From an uncultured Aquimarina sp. (GTDB lineage Bacteria > Bacteroidota > Bacteroidia > Flavobacteriales > Flavobacteriaceae), in NCBI RefSeq assembly GCF_947495315.1, contig NZ_CANLYD010000004.1, positions 186,001-250,000 of the forward strand: DNA of 64,000 nt, given 5' to 3'. Under the pieces are notes generated by a model that saw only the letters and a list, made by a program, of their open reading frames with translations, was not told the origin of the DNA and made no database searches. Shown here piece by piece: positions 33,722 through 42,673 of the stretch. The translations under genes were made by a program, and so were the position numbers. Position 1 is the stretch's first letter; each line of letters begins with the position of its first letter.

Positions 33722-34573
33722 TTAAATATGATCTGAAGGAATAACCAAGAAAGGAATTTTAGTATTGAATGTGATTTTCTTGATGACAGCCTCTCTTGTT
33801 AAACGCTCAATAAAACTATGTTCATATTTGATCATTGTTAACAAATCTATTTCCAATTCTTCTATGAATGCCTGTATTCCCTTTTCTATGGTTGAAAATT
33901 CGGGCATTACATGGAAATCGAATCTTACTTTTTTAAAAAAGTTTTCCAGCGTTGCGGAGTTATAATGTTGTTTGGGACTTAATTTTGGTCCATCATAGAC
34001 ATGGATCATTCTCACTGTAGCATCATTGTTTTTTGCCAGATCTATGATGGGGTTAATTTCGGATTTATGGTATATTCGTTCAAAATCTGTTGCGAAAGCG
34101 ATATTTTTAATTCTTTCGAAATAAGCATCTTCAGGAATAATAAGAATTGGACAATGAAAATTATTTTCTAATACCTTCTTTACGCTACTTCCCAGAAAAA
34201 TCTGTTTTGATCCTGTAGTTCCTTTAGAACTCATTACAATTAGATCAAATTGATTCTTTTCTGTCATTTGCTGCAAAATCTTTGTCAAAATACCAGGTTT
34301 TGAAACGGTTTTGATAGTATGATGTTCTGCAGGCTGAGAATTCTTGATATCCTCCAAAGTCATTTTTAATCCTTCTTCTGATTCTATCTTAATAGATTCG
34401 TAAAAATATCCCACTCTTTGTGAGCTTAATGTAGTAACTAATCGCACAGAATTAAGATCATATGTATTAAGTATATTAAATTCGCAGGGGATATCACGAT
34501 ATAAATCAATTGCATATACAATTGCATTCCAGGCTCTATCGGAAAAATCTGTTGTTACCAATATTTTTTTCAT
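33722..34573 (-). CDS. Universal stress protein, nucleotide motif altered
   Basis: 283 residues, two UspA domains. The first glycine of the ATP motif is replaced (MSSKGTTGSKQIFLGSS), so nucleotide binding may be lost or changed. The sequence upstream (TGCCGATTATTG, 34606-34617) sits where the other copies have a site but is badly diverged and no clear -7 box is seen. Confidence 0.88.
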   Translation of the reverse strand: MKKILVTTDFSDRAWNAIVYAIDLYRDIPCEFNILNTYDLNSVRLVTTLSSQRVGYFYESIKIESEEGLKMTLEDIKNSQPAEHHTIKTVSKPGILTKILQQMTEKNQFDLIVMSSKGTTGSKQIFLGSSVKKVLENNFHCPILIIPEDAYFERIKNIAFATDFERIYHKSEINPIIDLAKNNDATVRMIHVYDGPKLSPKQHYNSATLENFFKKVRFDFHVMPEFSTIEKGIQAFIEELEIDLLTMIKYEHSFIERLTREAVIKKITFNTKIPFLVIPSDHI

Positions 34574-34617
34574 TTTTTAAATAGTATTTATAGAGGTTGG
34601 GACTATGCCGATTATTG

Positions 34618-35535
34618 TTAGACAGCTAAACCTTCGTCCTCTTTTTCTTTTCTTTTTTCATCAGCTCGATCTTCTTTAGAATCTGATCCTATTCGTTTTT
34701 CTGATGGAATTACTAAAAATGGAATGTTGGTATGATATGCTACTTGGTTTATTACCGGTTTGAATAACAAATTTTCAAAAAATGAGTGTTTATTATGAAC
34801 CATAACCAGCAAGTTTATGATATTCATTTTTTGAAAATCTTCTACCGCTTCAATTACATCCATACCATCTGCAATGTGAAAAACATGAGCGTTTTTCTCA
34901 AAATAAGTATCCATAAAATCTTTTATCTCTTTTTGATTTTGATCTAGCGGAATGCCATAATACGCATTTAGCATATGAAGCCTCGATGTATGTTTGGTAC
35001 AAATGTCTTTGATTAAGGGTAGATACTTATTAGTAGTACTAAGATTATAATCAGTTGGAAATAATATCTCTTTAGGTTCTTCATATTCAAAGTCAGAAGG
35101 AATCGCTAAAACCGGACATTTTACCTTTTTTATAGTATACATAGTATGTGTTCCGATAAAAATTTCTTTGGCTCCGGTAGCTCCTTTTGTACCCATTACT
35201 ATGAGATCGATATCATAGCGATCCACTGTATCCTTGATCTCATTAATCAACATATTGAAAGCTGAAATCCTTTCAAAACTATGTTTTGGATTATTAAACT
35301 CTTTTTTTATTTTTTCTTCAGTTCTTTCGATATCTCTTTTTGAATTCATCATCGCGATATCTTCCATTCCATAAGGCATTGGATTCTCTATAAGATATCC
35401 TACATTATAGGACACAGGTGTAAACGTATGAAGGAGATAAAATGTACATTCTTCATTCTTAAAAAATTGCATTGCATACCGTATAGCATTAAATGCATTG
35501 TCAGAAAAATCGGTGGGTAATAAGATCCGTTTCAT
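34618..35535 (-). CDS. Universal stress protein with charged tail
   Basis: 305 residues. Intact GTKGATGAKEIFIGTHT motif. Unlike its siblings it ends in a charged extension of about 25 residues (SKEDRADEKRKEKEDEG). It lies 12 bases after the stress protein gene starting at 36393, so the two share one promoter. Confidence 0.9.
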   Translation of the reverse strand: MKRILLPTDFSDNAFNAIRYAMQFFKNEECTFYLLHTFTPVSYNVGYLIENPMPYGMEDIAMMNSKRDIERTEEKIKKEFNNPKHSFERISAFNMLINEIKDTVDRYDIDLIVMGTKGATGAKEIFIGTHTMYTIKKVKCPVLAIPSDFEYEEPKEILFPTDYNLSTTNKYLPLIKDICTKHTSRLHMLNAYYGIPLDQNQKEIKDFMDTYFEKNAHVFHIADGMDVIEAVEDFQKMNIINLLVMVHNKHSFFENLLFKPVINQVAYHTNIPFLVIPSEKRIGSDSKEDRADEKRKEKEDEGLAV

Positions 35536-35547
35536 AATTACATTATT

Positions 35548-36393
35548 TTAATTTCGTTGTAAGTTTTGCATCGTTAGAAATGGTATTTTAATGTGTAATC
35601 CAATCTTATCAATTGTCGATTGATATAGTACACATTCCAGGTATGAATGCCTGGAATTTATCATCACTAACATGTTGATATCATTTTTTTCAATATATCG
35701 GTTGATAGCAGCGGTAATATCCGTTTCATCAATAGTATGAAAAGATAACTCTGCATCAGGTAAACACTCTTTTAAAAAGGCTTTGTTGTCTTCCTGCCGT
35801 AGCGACAGTTTTTTATATTTAGAAATATGTAAAAAATTAATAGAAGATCTAAAGCTTTTAGTCAATGTACTCAATAGCTTTAATTCTCGTCTTTTGTATG
35901 GCAACATATAATCAGTAGGAAAAAGAATGTTTTTTGGTTGGTGATATGTACAATCTTCAGGTATTGCTAATACAGGACTTTTTACGTATTTAAGCACTTG
36001 CAAGGTATTACTCCCAAAGGTAATTTTACGATCATCTGTTTCACCTCTGGTAGCCATAATTAGTATATCAATATTTTCCTGATCCACCAGATCATTCGCT
36101 TCATCTACGAGTGTTCCAAAAACCGATAAAGTTTTGTATTCGTGTCTCGGGTTTGGAGAAACCTTCTGCAGTACTGATAGTGTTTTGGTTAGCTCTTCAT
36201 CAGACTTCTCACGAACCTCTTTTTTATATTCTTCCATCATTTTACGAGAGGCTGTATTATGGTCATATACTTCGTCAGCATAGGCGTGAAAGATCAAAAA
36301 TTCACTCTTTTCATATTTAAATAGCTCTACCGCATAGCGAATTGCATTCATCGCATTTTCTGAAAAATCTGTGGGAATCAATATTTTTCTCAT
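35548..36393 (-). CDS. Universal stress protein, nucleotide motif degenerate
   Basis: 281 residues, two UspA domains. The nucleotide pattern is weakened (ATRGETDDRKITFGSNT). First gene of a two-gene unit with the next stress protein. Promoter site at 36451 is among the best in the window. Confidence 0.88.
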   Translation of the reverse strand: MRKILIPTDFSENAMNAIRYAVELFKYEKSEFLIFHAYADEVYDHNTASRKMMEEYKKEVREKSDEELTKTLSVLQKVSPNPRHEYKTLSVFGTLVDEANDLVDQENIDILIMATRGETDDRKITFGSNTLQVLKYVKSPVLAIPEDCTYHQPKNILFPTDYMLPYKRRELKLLSTLTKSFRSSINFLHISKYKKLSLRQEDNKAFLKECLPDAELSFHTIDETDITAAINRYIEKNDINMLVMINSRHSYLECVLYQSTIDKIGLHIKIPFLTMQNLQRN

Positions 36394-36419
36394 TATCCAG
36401 CTATTATTAAGTGTTTGCT

Positions 36420-36462
36420 CAAAACTAGATAACTACAAGCTTGGAAACTATGATTTTTGTCA
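36420..36462 (-). promoter_or_regulatory. TGATTTTTGTCA site with perfect -7 box
   Basis: Site at 36451-36462; -7 box TAGTTTTG on the minus strand (36420-36427) matches TAnnTTTG; centres 33 bp apart. Confidence 0.73.
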
Positions 36463-36538
36463 GCTAACTAATTATGTTTTGGCTAACCATTAAGAGTGTT
36501 TCTTAAAGATTTTTTTTAAATTTTAAGAAAAATAAGAC

Positions 36539-36766
36539 ATGAGAATTTCAGGAATGATAATGATTGTTATTACCTCACTATTATTGTTATTAATTACCAT
36601 CATGGTAACAATGAATATTGAGTTTGGTTGGGTGTTTTATCTTACTTGTTTTGGTCAGATAATGGTGGTACTCATGGTATATGCGGTTCTTACTGATACG
36701 TATACTACGGATAAAACTTTTGATGATTTTTATGAGGATCGACCAATAGCTAAAGATCGCGATTGA
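36539..36766 (+). CDS. Small membrane protein, two predicted segments
   Basis: 75 residues with segments at about 4-24 and 30-51 and an acidic tail (DKTFDDFYEDRP). Divergent from the stress protein gene at 36393. No family recognised. It lies alone between two Usp genes; no plus-strand -7 box sits at the 33-bp position from the nearby site. Confidence 0.55.
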   Translation: MRISGMIMIVITSLLLLLITIMVTMNIEFGWVFYLTCFGQIMVVLMVYAVLTDTYTTDKTFDDFYEDRPIAKDRD

Positions 36767-36795
36767 TTCATGGCTATGTCTGTGAATATTATTTT

Positions 36796-37710
36796 TTATT
36801 GTATGTCTTCTAGTTTAGAACGTTTTTTAACCGTTTTAGAAAAAGCAGAGCTCATGCCTAATTCAGGTATTACCAATAGAGGTATTTGGGTATGGAAAGC
36901 AACGGTTTTTATTACAGGTTCTCTTGTAAGTTTATCTACAAAACTATGAGAGTAGTTTAGCATTGCCAGTAGGTAAATATCAAGTTCTTCTGTAAAAACC
37001 TTAAGTGATTTTGAAACGGAATCACTTTTAGTTAAGGTATGTTGATAATACTTTATGTCTTTAAAATATTTTTGTAACATTCCTAAGTTAAATTTCTGCT
37101 CTTCGGTTAAGGAGCCTTCTTCTTGTTGTACATAAACAATTCTGATAGCTGCGTTAAAGGATTTTGCGAGATCCAATAGTGGTCTCAACTCCTCTTTACT
37201 ATAAAAATGTGTAAAATCGGTTGCAAATGTGATTTCAGAAGGCATGGAGGTAAAAGTAAAACCATCTGGGACTGCTAAAACAGGACATTTTTTTATAGTA
37301 TTAATGATACGCACTGTATTACTACCCATAAATACTTCTTTTGTTCCCGTTGCGCCTTTGGTTCCCATAATGATGAGATCAATTTTTTTGGATTTTACGA
37401 CTTCTTCTGTTACATCTGTTAGGGATCCTAAAGCTGCGATGATTTCGAATTTATGATTTTGATTAGGATTCGTATGGGTTATGGTCTTTTTTAGATGTTC
37501 CAGATTGGTTACTGCATTCGCTTTTACAGTGTTTTCAATACTACGCTCAGATGGTATATCAGAAAGATGTACAGATTCATAAATGATCTTACTATATACA
37601 TTTAAAAGGTAAAAAGTACAGGCTTCTTCTTTAAAAAGCTCCGTAGCATAATCAATAGCATTCCAGGAGTTATCTGAAAAATCTGTAGGTAATAAAATCT
37701 TTTTCATCAT
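36796..37710 (-). CDS. Universal stress protein, two UspA domains
   Basis: 304 residues. Intact GTKGATGTKEVFMGSNT motif in the first domain and a basic C-terminal extension (KTVKKRSKLED). Two adjacent ATG codons. It shares a single palindromic site with the divergent copper ATPase gene. Confidence 0.9.
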   Translation of the reverse strand: MMKKILLPTDFSDNSWNAIDYATELFKEEACTFYLLNVYSKIIYESVHLSDIPSERSIENTVKANAVTNLEHLKKTITHTNPNQNHKFEIIAALGSLTDVTEEVVKSKKIDLIIMGTKGATGTKEVFMGSNTVRIINTIKKCPVLAVPDGFTFTSMPSEITFATDFTHFYSKEELRPLLDLAKSFNAAIRIVYVQQEEGSLTEEQKFNLGMLQKYFKDIKYYQHTLTKSDSVSKSLKVFTEELDIYLLAMLNYSHSFVDKLTREPVIKTVAFHTQIPLLVIPELGMSSAFSKTVKKRSKLEDIQ

Positions 37711-37732
37711 CAGTAGTATTATGGTGATATGC

Positions 37733-37806
37733 CAAAACTAAATCGTCATTAGAGGTAAAACTATGATTTTTATCATATTATATGCTTGAGGTCTTTTTCA
37801 TTTTTG
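37733..37806. promoter_or_regulatory. Bidirectional site TGATTTTTATCA with -7 boxes on both sides
   Basis: Perfect site at 37764-37775. Leftward -7 box TAGTTTTG (37733-37740 read on minus) and rightward CATTTTTG (37799-37806) each lie 33 bp from its centre. One bound activator could drive both the stress protein gene and the copper ATPase gene. Confidence 0.75.
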
Positions 37807-37817
37807 TAGTAAATAAA

Positions 37818-40226
37818 ATGAGTATGATAGAATCCACGTGTTATCACTGTGGGAATGATTGTGAAACTTTAGCAATCACTTTTGATCAAAAAACATTCTG
37901 TTGCAATGGGTGTAAAACTGTATATGATATTTTTTCGAGTAATGATTTATCCGGTTATTATGACTTACAATCTGCTCCTGGTGCCATTCCTAAAGAAATT
38001 GAAAGAAAATACGATTATCTCGATACTCCTGCTATTGCTGAAAAACTAATCGAATTTAGTGATGATACTACTGAGATTATTACATTATACATTCCTCATA
38101 TACATTGTAGTTCATGTATTTGGATATTAGAAAATTTACATAAGCTCGAATCTTCAATTACAAATTCTCAAGTTGACTTCCCGAAGAAAACGATTCGAAT
38201 TACTTTTAATAATGAAAAAATAGTACTCAAAGAAGTAGTGATGCTACTTAATTCAATTGGTTATGAACCTTATATAAGTCTAGATGATTATTCTGAAGGA
38301 GAAAAGTATATTAACAGGAGTTTGATTTACAAATTGGGGATTGCTGGATTTGCCTTTGGCAACGTAATGTTCTTGTCATTTCCTGAGTATTTTGAGGTGT
38401 CAGAATACTGGTTGGAACAATATAAGTACTTGTTTCGCTGGCTGATGTTTGTATTTTCATTGCCGGTTGTGTTATATGCTGCGCAGGATTATTTTATTTC
38501 CGCATTTAAAGGGGTAAGATCCAAAATATTAAACATAGATGTGCCTATTGCTCTTGGAATTACAGTGCTTTTTCTTAGAAGTACAGCCGAGATCATATTT
38601 GATTGGGGGACCGGTTTTTTTGATAGCCTTACGGGATTGGTGTTTTTCCTATTATTAGGTAAATTTTTTCAACAGAAAACCTATTCTTTTTTATCTTTTG
38701 AAAGAGATTATAAATCCTATTTCCCGATTGCGGTAACTCGATTAGTTTTTGACAAAAAAGATAAAAAAAATAAAGAAGAGAGCATTCAGGTGTATGATAT
38801 TGAAGAAGGGAATACACTGCTGATACGCAATGGAGAATTAATACCTGTAGATGCCATATTAATTTCAGGAGAGGCAAGAATCGATTATAGTTTTGTAACT
38901 GGAGAAAGCGAGTCAGTTACTAAAATATCCGGTGACAAACTCTTTGCAGGAGGCAAGCAATTATATGGAGCTATAGAAATTGAAGCTATAAAAACCGTAG
39001 AACAAAGTTACCTTACTCGTTTATGGAGTAATGATGTGTTTAACAAAGATAAGTCTGCATCTTTTACTAATCTTACAGATACTATTAGTAAATATTTCAC
39101 GATCATTATTTTAAGCATAGCAGTCATCGCCACTACTTTTTGGTTGTTTGTGGATGCGGGGAAAGCAATTAATGTTTTTACTGCTGTGTTAATTATAGCG
39201 TGTCCTTGTGCATTGGCATTGGCTAGACCTTTTGCTCTGGGAAATATGCTCCGAATTTTCGGAAAAAATAAATTCTATCTTAAAAATGCAGATGTTATCG
39301 AACAGTTAGCTCAGACGGATAGTATAATTTTTGATAAAACCGGAACCATAACGACCAATACTACAAGTAAAATAGAATACGAAGGGATGGAACTAACTCC
39401 GGAAGAGGAGTCCTTGCTCAAAAATACATTGAGAGCATCCAATCATCCATTGAGCAGAGGGTTGTATGACATTTTAGAAGATCAGGAGATATATACACTT
39501 GATGAATATCAGGAGCATGTGGGAAAAGGAATTGAAGCCAAGTTGGCAGAAAGTACTATAAAAATAGGTTCTTCAAATTTTGTAGGAAATAACGAACTTT
39601 CAGCAATACAAAACACGAATGTTCATATAAGTACAAACGATGAATACAAAGGGCGATATGTTTTTCATAATCAATATAGAAAGAATGTAAAGAACGTTTT
39701 TGATACTTTAACCAAAGCCTATAAATTATCAATTCTATCTGGTGATAATGAAGGAGAAAAACAGCATTTGGAACAATTACTTCCAGAAGGCACTTCTTTG
39801 CTATTTAACCAAAAACCAGATGACAAACTGAATTATATAAAATCATTGCAGGAGTCAACACAAAAAGTAATTATGGTTGGTGACGGACTGAATGATGCCG
39901 GTGCTTTGGCTCAAAGCAATGTAGGGATAGCTGTTTCCGAAAACGTAAATGTATTTTCTCCTGCTTGTGATGCAATTTTGGATGCTTCTCAATTTGACAG
40001 AATTCCTAAGTATCTTAAGATTTCCAAAAAGGCAATCAAGATTATCAAATCAAGTTTTGTCTTGTCATTCTTGTACAATACTATAGGTTTATATTATGCC
40101 GTTACAGGACAATTATCTCCAATTATTGCAGCTATATTGATGCCATTAAGTTCTATTTCTGTAGTTGTCTATGTTACAATATTAACCAATTGGAATGGAA
40201 GAAAAATAAAACTTCAAAAATCATGA
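37818..40226 (+). CDS. ccoI: Copper-transporting P-type ATPase, CcoI/FixI type
   Basis: 802 residues from ATG at 37818 (37824 also possible; the earlier ATG at 37782 lies upstream of the predicted mRNA start). A Cys-rich N-terminal domain (CYHCGNDC, CCNGCK), HMA motif HIHCSSCIW (Cys97, Cys100), eight membrane segments, the IACPCALA metal motif (about 460), phosphorylation DKTGT (about 504) and GDGLND hinge. CcoI ATPases supply copper to cbb3 cytochrome oxidase. No ccoNOP lies here. The regulated promoter fits low-oxygen use. Confidence 0.9.
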   Translation: MSMIESTCYHCGNDCETLAITFDQKTFCCNGCKTVYDIFSSNDLSGYYDLQSAPGAIPKEIERKYDYLDTPAIAEKLIEFSDDTTEIITLYIPHIHCSSCIWILENLHKLESSITNSQVDFPKKTIRITFNNEKIVLKEVVMLLNSIGYEPYISLDDYSEGEKYINRSLIYKLGIAGFAFGNVMFLSFPEYFEVSEYWLEQYKYLFRWLMFVFSLPVVLYAAQDYFISAFKGVRSKILNIDVPIALGITVLFLRSTAEIIFDWGTGFFDSLTGLVFFLLLGKFFQQKTYSFLSFERDYKSYFPIAVTRLVFDKKDKKNKEESIQVYDIEEGNTLLIRNGELIPVDAILISGEARIDYSFVTGESESVTKISGDKLFAGGKQLYGAIEIEAIKTVEQSYLTRLWSNDVFNKDKSASFTNLTDTISKYFTIIILSIAVIATTFWLFVDAGKAINVFTAVLIIACPCALALARPFALGNMLRIFGKNKFYLKNADVIEQLAQTDSIIFDKTGTITTNTTSKIEYEGMELTPEEESLLKNTLRASNHPLSRGLYDILEDQEIYTLDEYQEHVGKGIEAKLAESTIKIGSSNFVGNNELSAIQNTNVHISTNDEYKGRYVFHNQYRKNVKNVFDTLTKAYKLSILSGDNEGEKQHLEQLLPEGTSLLFNQKPDDKLNYIKSLQESTQKVIMVGDGLNDAGALAQSNVGIAVSENVNVFSPACDAILDASQFDRIPKYLKISKKAIKIIKSSFVLSFLYNTIGLYYAVTGQLSPIIAAILMPLSSISVVVYVTILTNWNGRKIKLQKS

Positions 40227-40828
40227 ATATAGCTAATGATCATAACCCGATAGAATATTTTCAGAAATGGTTTCATGAAGTGGATAAGGCACATCCAGAA
40301 GATGAAGCAAATGCCATGTTGTTGTCAAATAAGGGTTTAGATGGCTTTCCTAAAAGCAGGATCGTATTACTGAAACGTTTTACTTGGGAAGGTTTTATAT
40401 TCTTTACGAATTATAACAGTGAGAAAGGAAAAGCAATTGCTAAAGATAACAACGTTTCCGTTTTGTTTAATTGGATAAAATCAAAACGAGAAGTCCTTAT
40501 TTCTGGCAAGGCAGAAAAACTTCCAGAAAATTTATCAGAAGGATATTTCGAGTCTCGACCTGAAAGAAGTAAATTAAGTGCCTGGGTTTCTAATCAAAGT
40601 GAAGTGATTACTTCCCGAAAAATATTAGAGGATCGTTTGAAAGCATATGAAGTTCAATTTCAAAATAAAACAATTCCTAAACCAGCATATTGGGGAGGAT
40701 ATATTATCAAACCTTCTCAGATAGAATTTATTGAGCACGATCCATTAGTAGGATTTAAACGTATTACCAAGTATATGTTGAGACCGGATTATAGTTGGTC
40801 TAAAAATATCAAGTACTGCCAGGATTGA
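40223..40828 (+). CDS. PdxH-like flavin protein, atypical C-terminus
   Basis: 201 residues from ATG at 40223, which overlaps the ATPase stop (ATGA). The FMN-binding fold of pyridoxamine-phosphate oxidase is clear (FPKSRIVLLKRFTWEGFIFF, NYNSEKGKAI, ESRPERSKLSAWVSNQSEVI, AYWGGYIIKP). The C-terminal substrate motif normally reading RLHDR is absent; here the region reads DPLVGFKRITKY. It may be a paralogue that does not oxidise pyridoxamine phosphate. Coupling to ccoI is unusual. Confidence 0.78.
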   Translation: MNIANDHNPIEYFQKWFHEVDKAHPEDEANAMLLSNKGLDGFPKSRIVLLKRFTWEGFIFFTNYNSEKGKAIAKDNNVSVLFNWIKSKREVLISGKAEKLPENLSEGYFESRPERSKLSAWVSNQSEVITSRKILEDRLKAYEVQFQNKTIPKPAYWGGYIIKPSQIEFIEHDPLVGFKRITKYMLRPDYSWSKNIKYCQD

Positions 40829-40915
40829 TTATTTTCTATAAATATCCAACGGATGGATTTAAAAATTAATCATGTTAGATTGTTTTACAGTTTTGATAAT
40901 TAATAGAAGTGAAGG

Positions 40916-41338
40916 ATGTATATAATAAAACGAATAGTACAAAATAATATTTTGGCTATTTCTATTGGGATTGTCTATTTATGGTTTGGGGTTCTGAAAT
41001 TTTTTCCTCACATCAGTCCAGCAGAGGATTTGGCAATAGATACAATACATCAGTTAACTTTTGGTCTAATTTCCTCTAAGATTTCCATTATTATGCTCGC
41101 CATTATGGAGGTGACAATAGGAATACTCTTACTCACAAATGCTTTTAGGCGGAATGTTATCATTCTCGCTTTGATCCATATGGCTTTTACCTTTACGCCT
41201 TTATTTTTATTTCTGGAAAAGTCATTTAGCAACACACCATTTGTTCCCACATTATTGGGACAATATATAGCTAAGAATATAATTATAGTAGGTGCATTAG
41301 TAACCTTACTCAATGAAAAAAAGAAAATAAAAATCTAA
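40916..41338 (+). CDS. DoxX-like four-segment membrane protein
   Basis: 140 residues with four membrane segments. The first contains YLWFGVLKFFPHISPAEDLA, typical of DoxX/DUF417-like proteins. Members are linked to redox or sulfur metabolism, but the function is mostly unknown. Lies between the PdxH-like gene and the convergent DUF2892 gene. Confidence 0.7.
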   Translation: MYIIKRIVQNNILAISIGIVYLWFGVLKFFPHISPAEDLAIDTIHQLTFGLISSKISIIMLAIMEVTIGILLLTNAFRRNVIILALIHMAFTFTPLFLFLEKSFSNTPFVPTLLGQYIAKNIIIVGALVTLLNEKKKIKI

Positions 41339-41407
41339 AGCTAGCCTCTCTTAAGTAAGTGATAATATTCTTTAAAATGCTTCTCAGAAAAGTTACATAG
41401 TTAAGTT

Positions 41408-41632
41408 TTAGCGATCTTCGGTAAGCCCATTTTTAACTTGGCATGTTCTTAGTCCAAACAATCTGTATAATGGACACCACCCTATGAATCCGGTAATTAC
41501 CAGGACTCCTGATAGCGATAATAAAACGATGCCTAAAGTTCCTGCTATGTAATTATTGTAGAATAAGTATGCTAATACTACACCGATAATGATTCTGATT
41601 GCCGAATCGATTTTTCCTAAGTTTTTTTTCAT
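41408..41632 (-). CDS. DUF2892 (YgaP-like) membrane protein
   Basis: 74 residues, two membrane segments, GKIDSAIRIIIGVVL and WCPLYRLFGLRTC. Paralogue of the gene at 20842; there the promoter is of GTAAC type, here of TGAT type. Divergent from a universal stress protein gene and sharing its site. Confidence 0.82.
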   Translation of the reverse strand: MKKNLGKIDSAIRIIIGVVLAYLFYNNYIAGTLGIVLLSLSGVLVITGFIGWCPLYRLFGLRTCQVKNGLTEDR

Positions 41633-41668
41633 GAGTACCTGTATTAAGTATTAATAATCTACTTCTAA

Positions 41669-41742
41669 CAAAATTCTAAAAGAAATAGAAAGTAAAAGCT
41701 GATAAATGTCATTTTTTACAATCTGTAATAAGCTAACCTTTG
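41669..41742. promoter_or_regulatory. Bidirectional site TGATAAATGTCA
   Basis: Site at 41700-41711. Rightward -7 like AACCTTTG (41735-41742) and leftward GAATTTTG (41669-41676 read on minus) each lie 33 bp from the centre. Each box has one mismatch to TAnnTTTG. Confidence 0.62.
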
Positions 41743-41801
41743 TAGTGTAAAACCAACAGATAGGTATAACCACTAAAACCTAAAACTTAAAAATTCGCAT
41801 T

Positions 41802-42590
41802 ATGAAAGATATCACTAAAATTATTGTTCCTTTCGATACTTCCACCACTACAGAAAGAGCTTTGGACTATGCTATAAATTTTGCTGGAGATGATCAATCA
41901 ATTGAGATATTGCTAACTCATATTAGTGATGTATCTGAAGATATTTCGATCTATAATATATTGGATGAAAGAATTGCTCAAATTAAAAAAGACAACCCAT
42001 ATTTTAGAGGTACGCTTAATTCAGTAATAAAATCTGGAGACTTAGTTGAAAACATTCTAGAAGCACAAAAAGAGTTTCAAGCTGATTTAGTGATTATGGG
42101 TACAAAAGGAGCTGAAGATGAATCAGCTGCGACCAATACTTCTAGACTAACATTAGAAGCAGATTTTCCTGTAATTGCTATTCCTGAAAACACAAAAGAA
42201 TTCGGAGTTAAAAAAATAGCGTTAATATTAGGTCAGAAGGAGATAGAGGATGCAGCGGTTCTAGGAACTTTACTAGATGTAGCAAGACGTTTCCAAGCTC
42301 AAGTTCACGTGTTAACAATCTGTAATGAAGACGGTTGTTATGGATATACTCCAGCAGATGAAAAGAATGAAAATGCAATAGAATACTATCTGGAAAACTT
42401 CTACTCTCATCATACATTTCAGGAGAACACAGACATTGAGAAAGGAGTTTTTGAATATATCAAGGATAAAGAAATTGATCTATTAGCTATTTTACCAAGA
42501 AACCACGCTAAAAAGAATGGACCTTCAGAAGGAAGACTTACTAAATTATTGACACTTCATACAGAAATTCCTCTTTTGACAATTGATTAA
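41802..42590 (+). CDS. Universal stress protein, divergent type
   Basis: 262 residues, two UspA domains (TKIIVPFDTSTTTERALDYA). The nucleotide motif starts normally (MGTKGAEDESA) but the second glycine is missing, so ATP binding is doubtful. Sequence differs from the six-gene stress block. It may be co-transcribed with the carrier gene at 42674. Confidence 0.87.
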   Translation: MKDITKIIVPFDTSTTTERALDYAINFAGDDQSIEILLTHISDVSEDISIYNILDERIAQIKKDNPYFRGTLNSVIKSGDLVENILEAQKEFQADLVIMGTKGAEDESAATNTSRLTLEADFPVIAIPENTKEFGVKKIALILGQKEIEDAAVLGTLLDVARRFQAQVHVLTICNEDGCYGYTPADEKNENAIEYYLENFYSHHTFQENTDIEKGVFEYIKDKEIDLLAILPRNHAKKNGPSEGRLTKLLTLHTEIPLLTID

Positions 42591-42673
42591 AATTCAGAAA
42601 GAAGCATTTATTAAAGGCCTTTATGAAAAAGGTTTTTAGTCACTGAATAGTCAACTTCAAAAGAAGGCGCAAG

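Noticed and set aside
34606..34617. TGCCGATTATTG as a regulatory site for the stress gene at 33722
   Set aside because: The palindrome is too diverged and the promoter box is missing.
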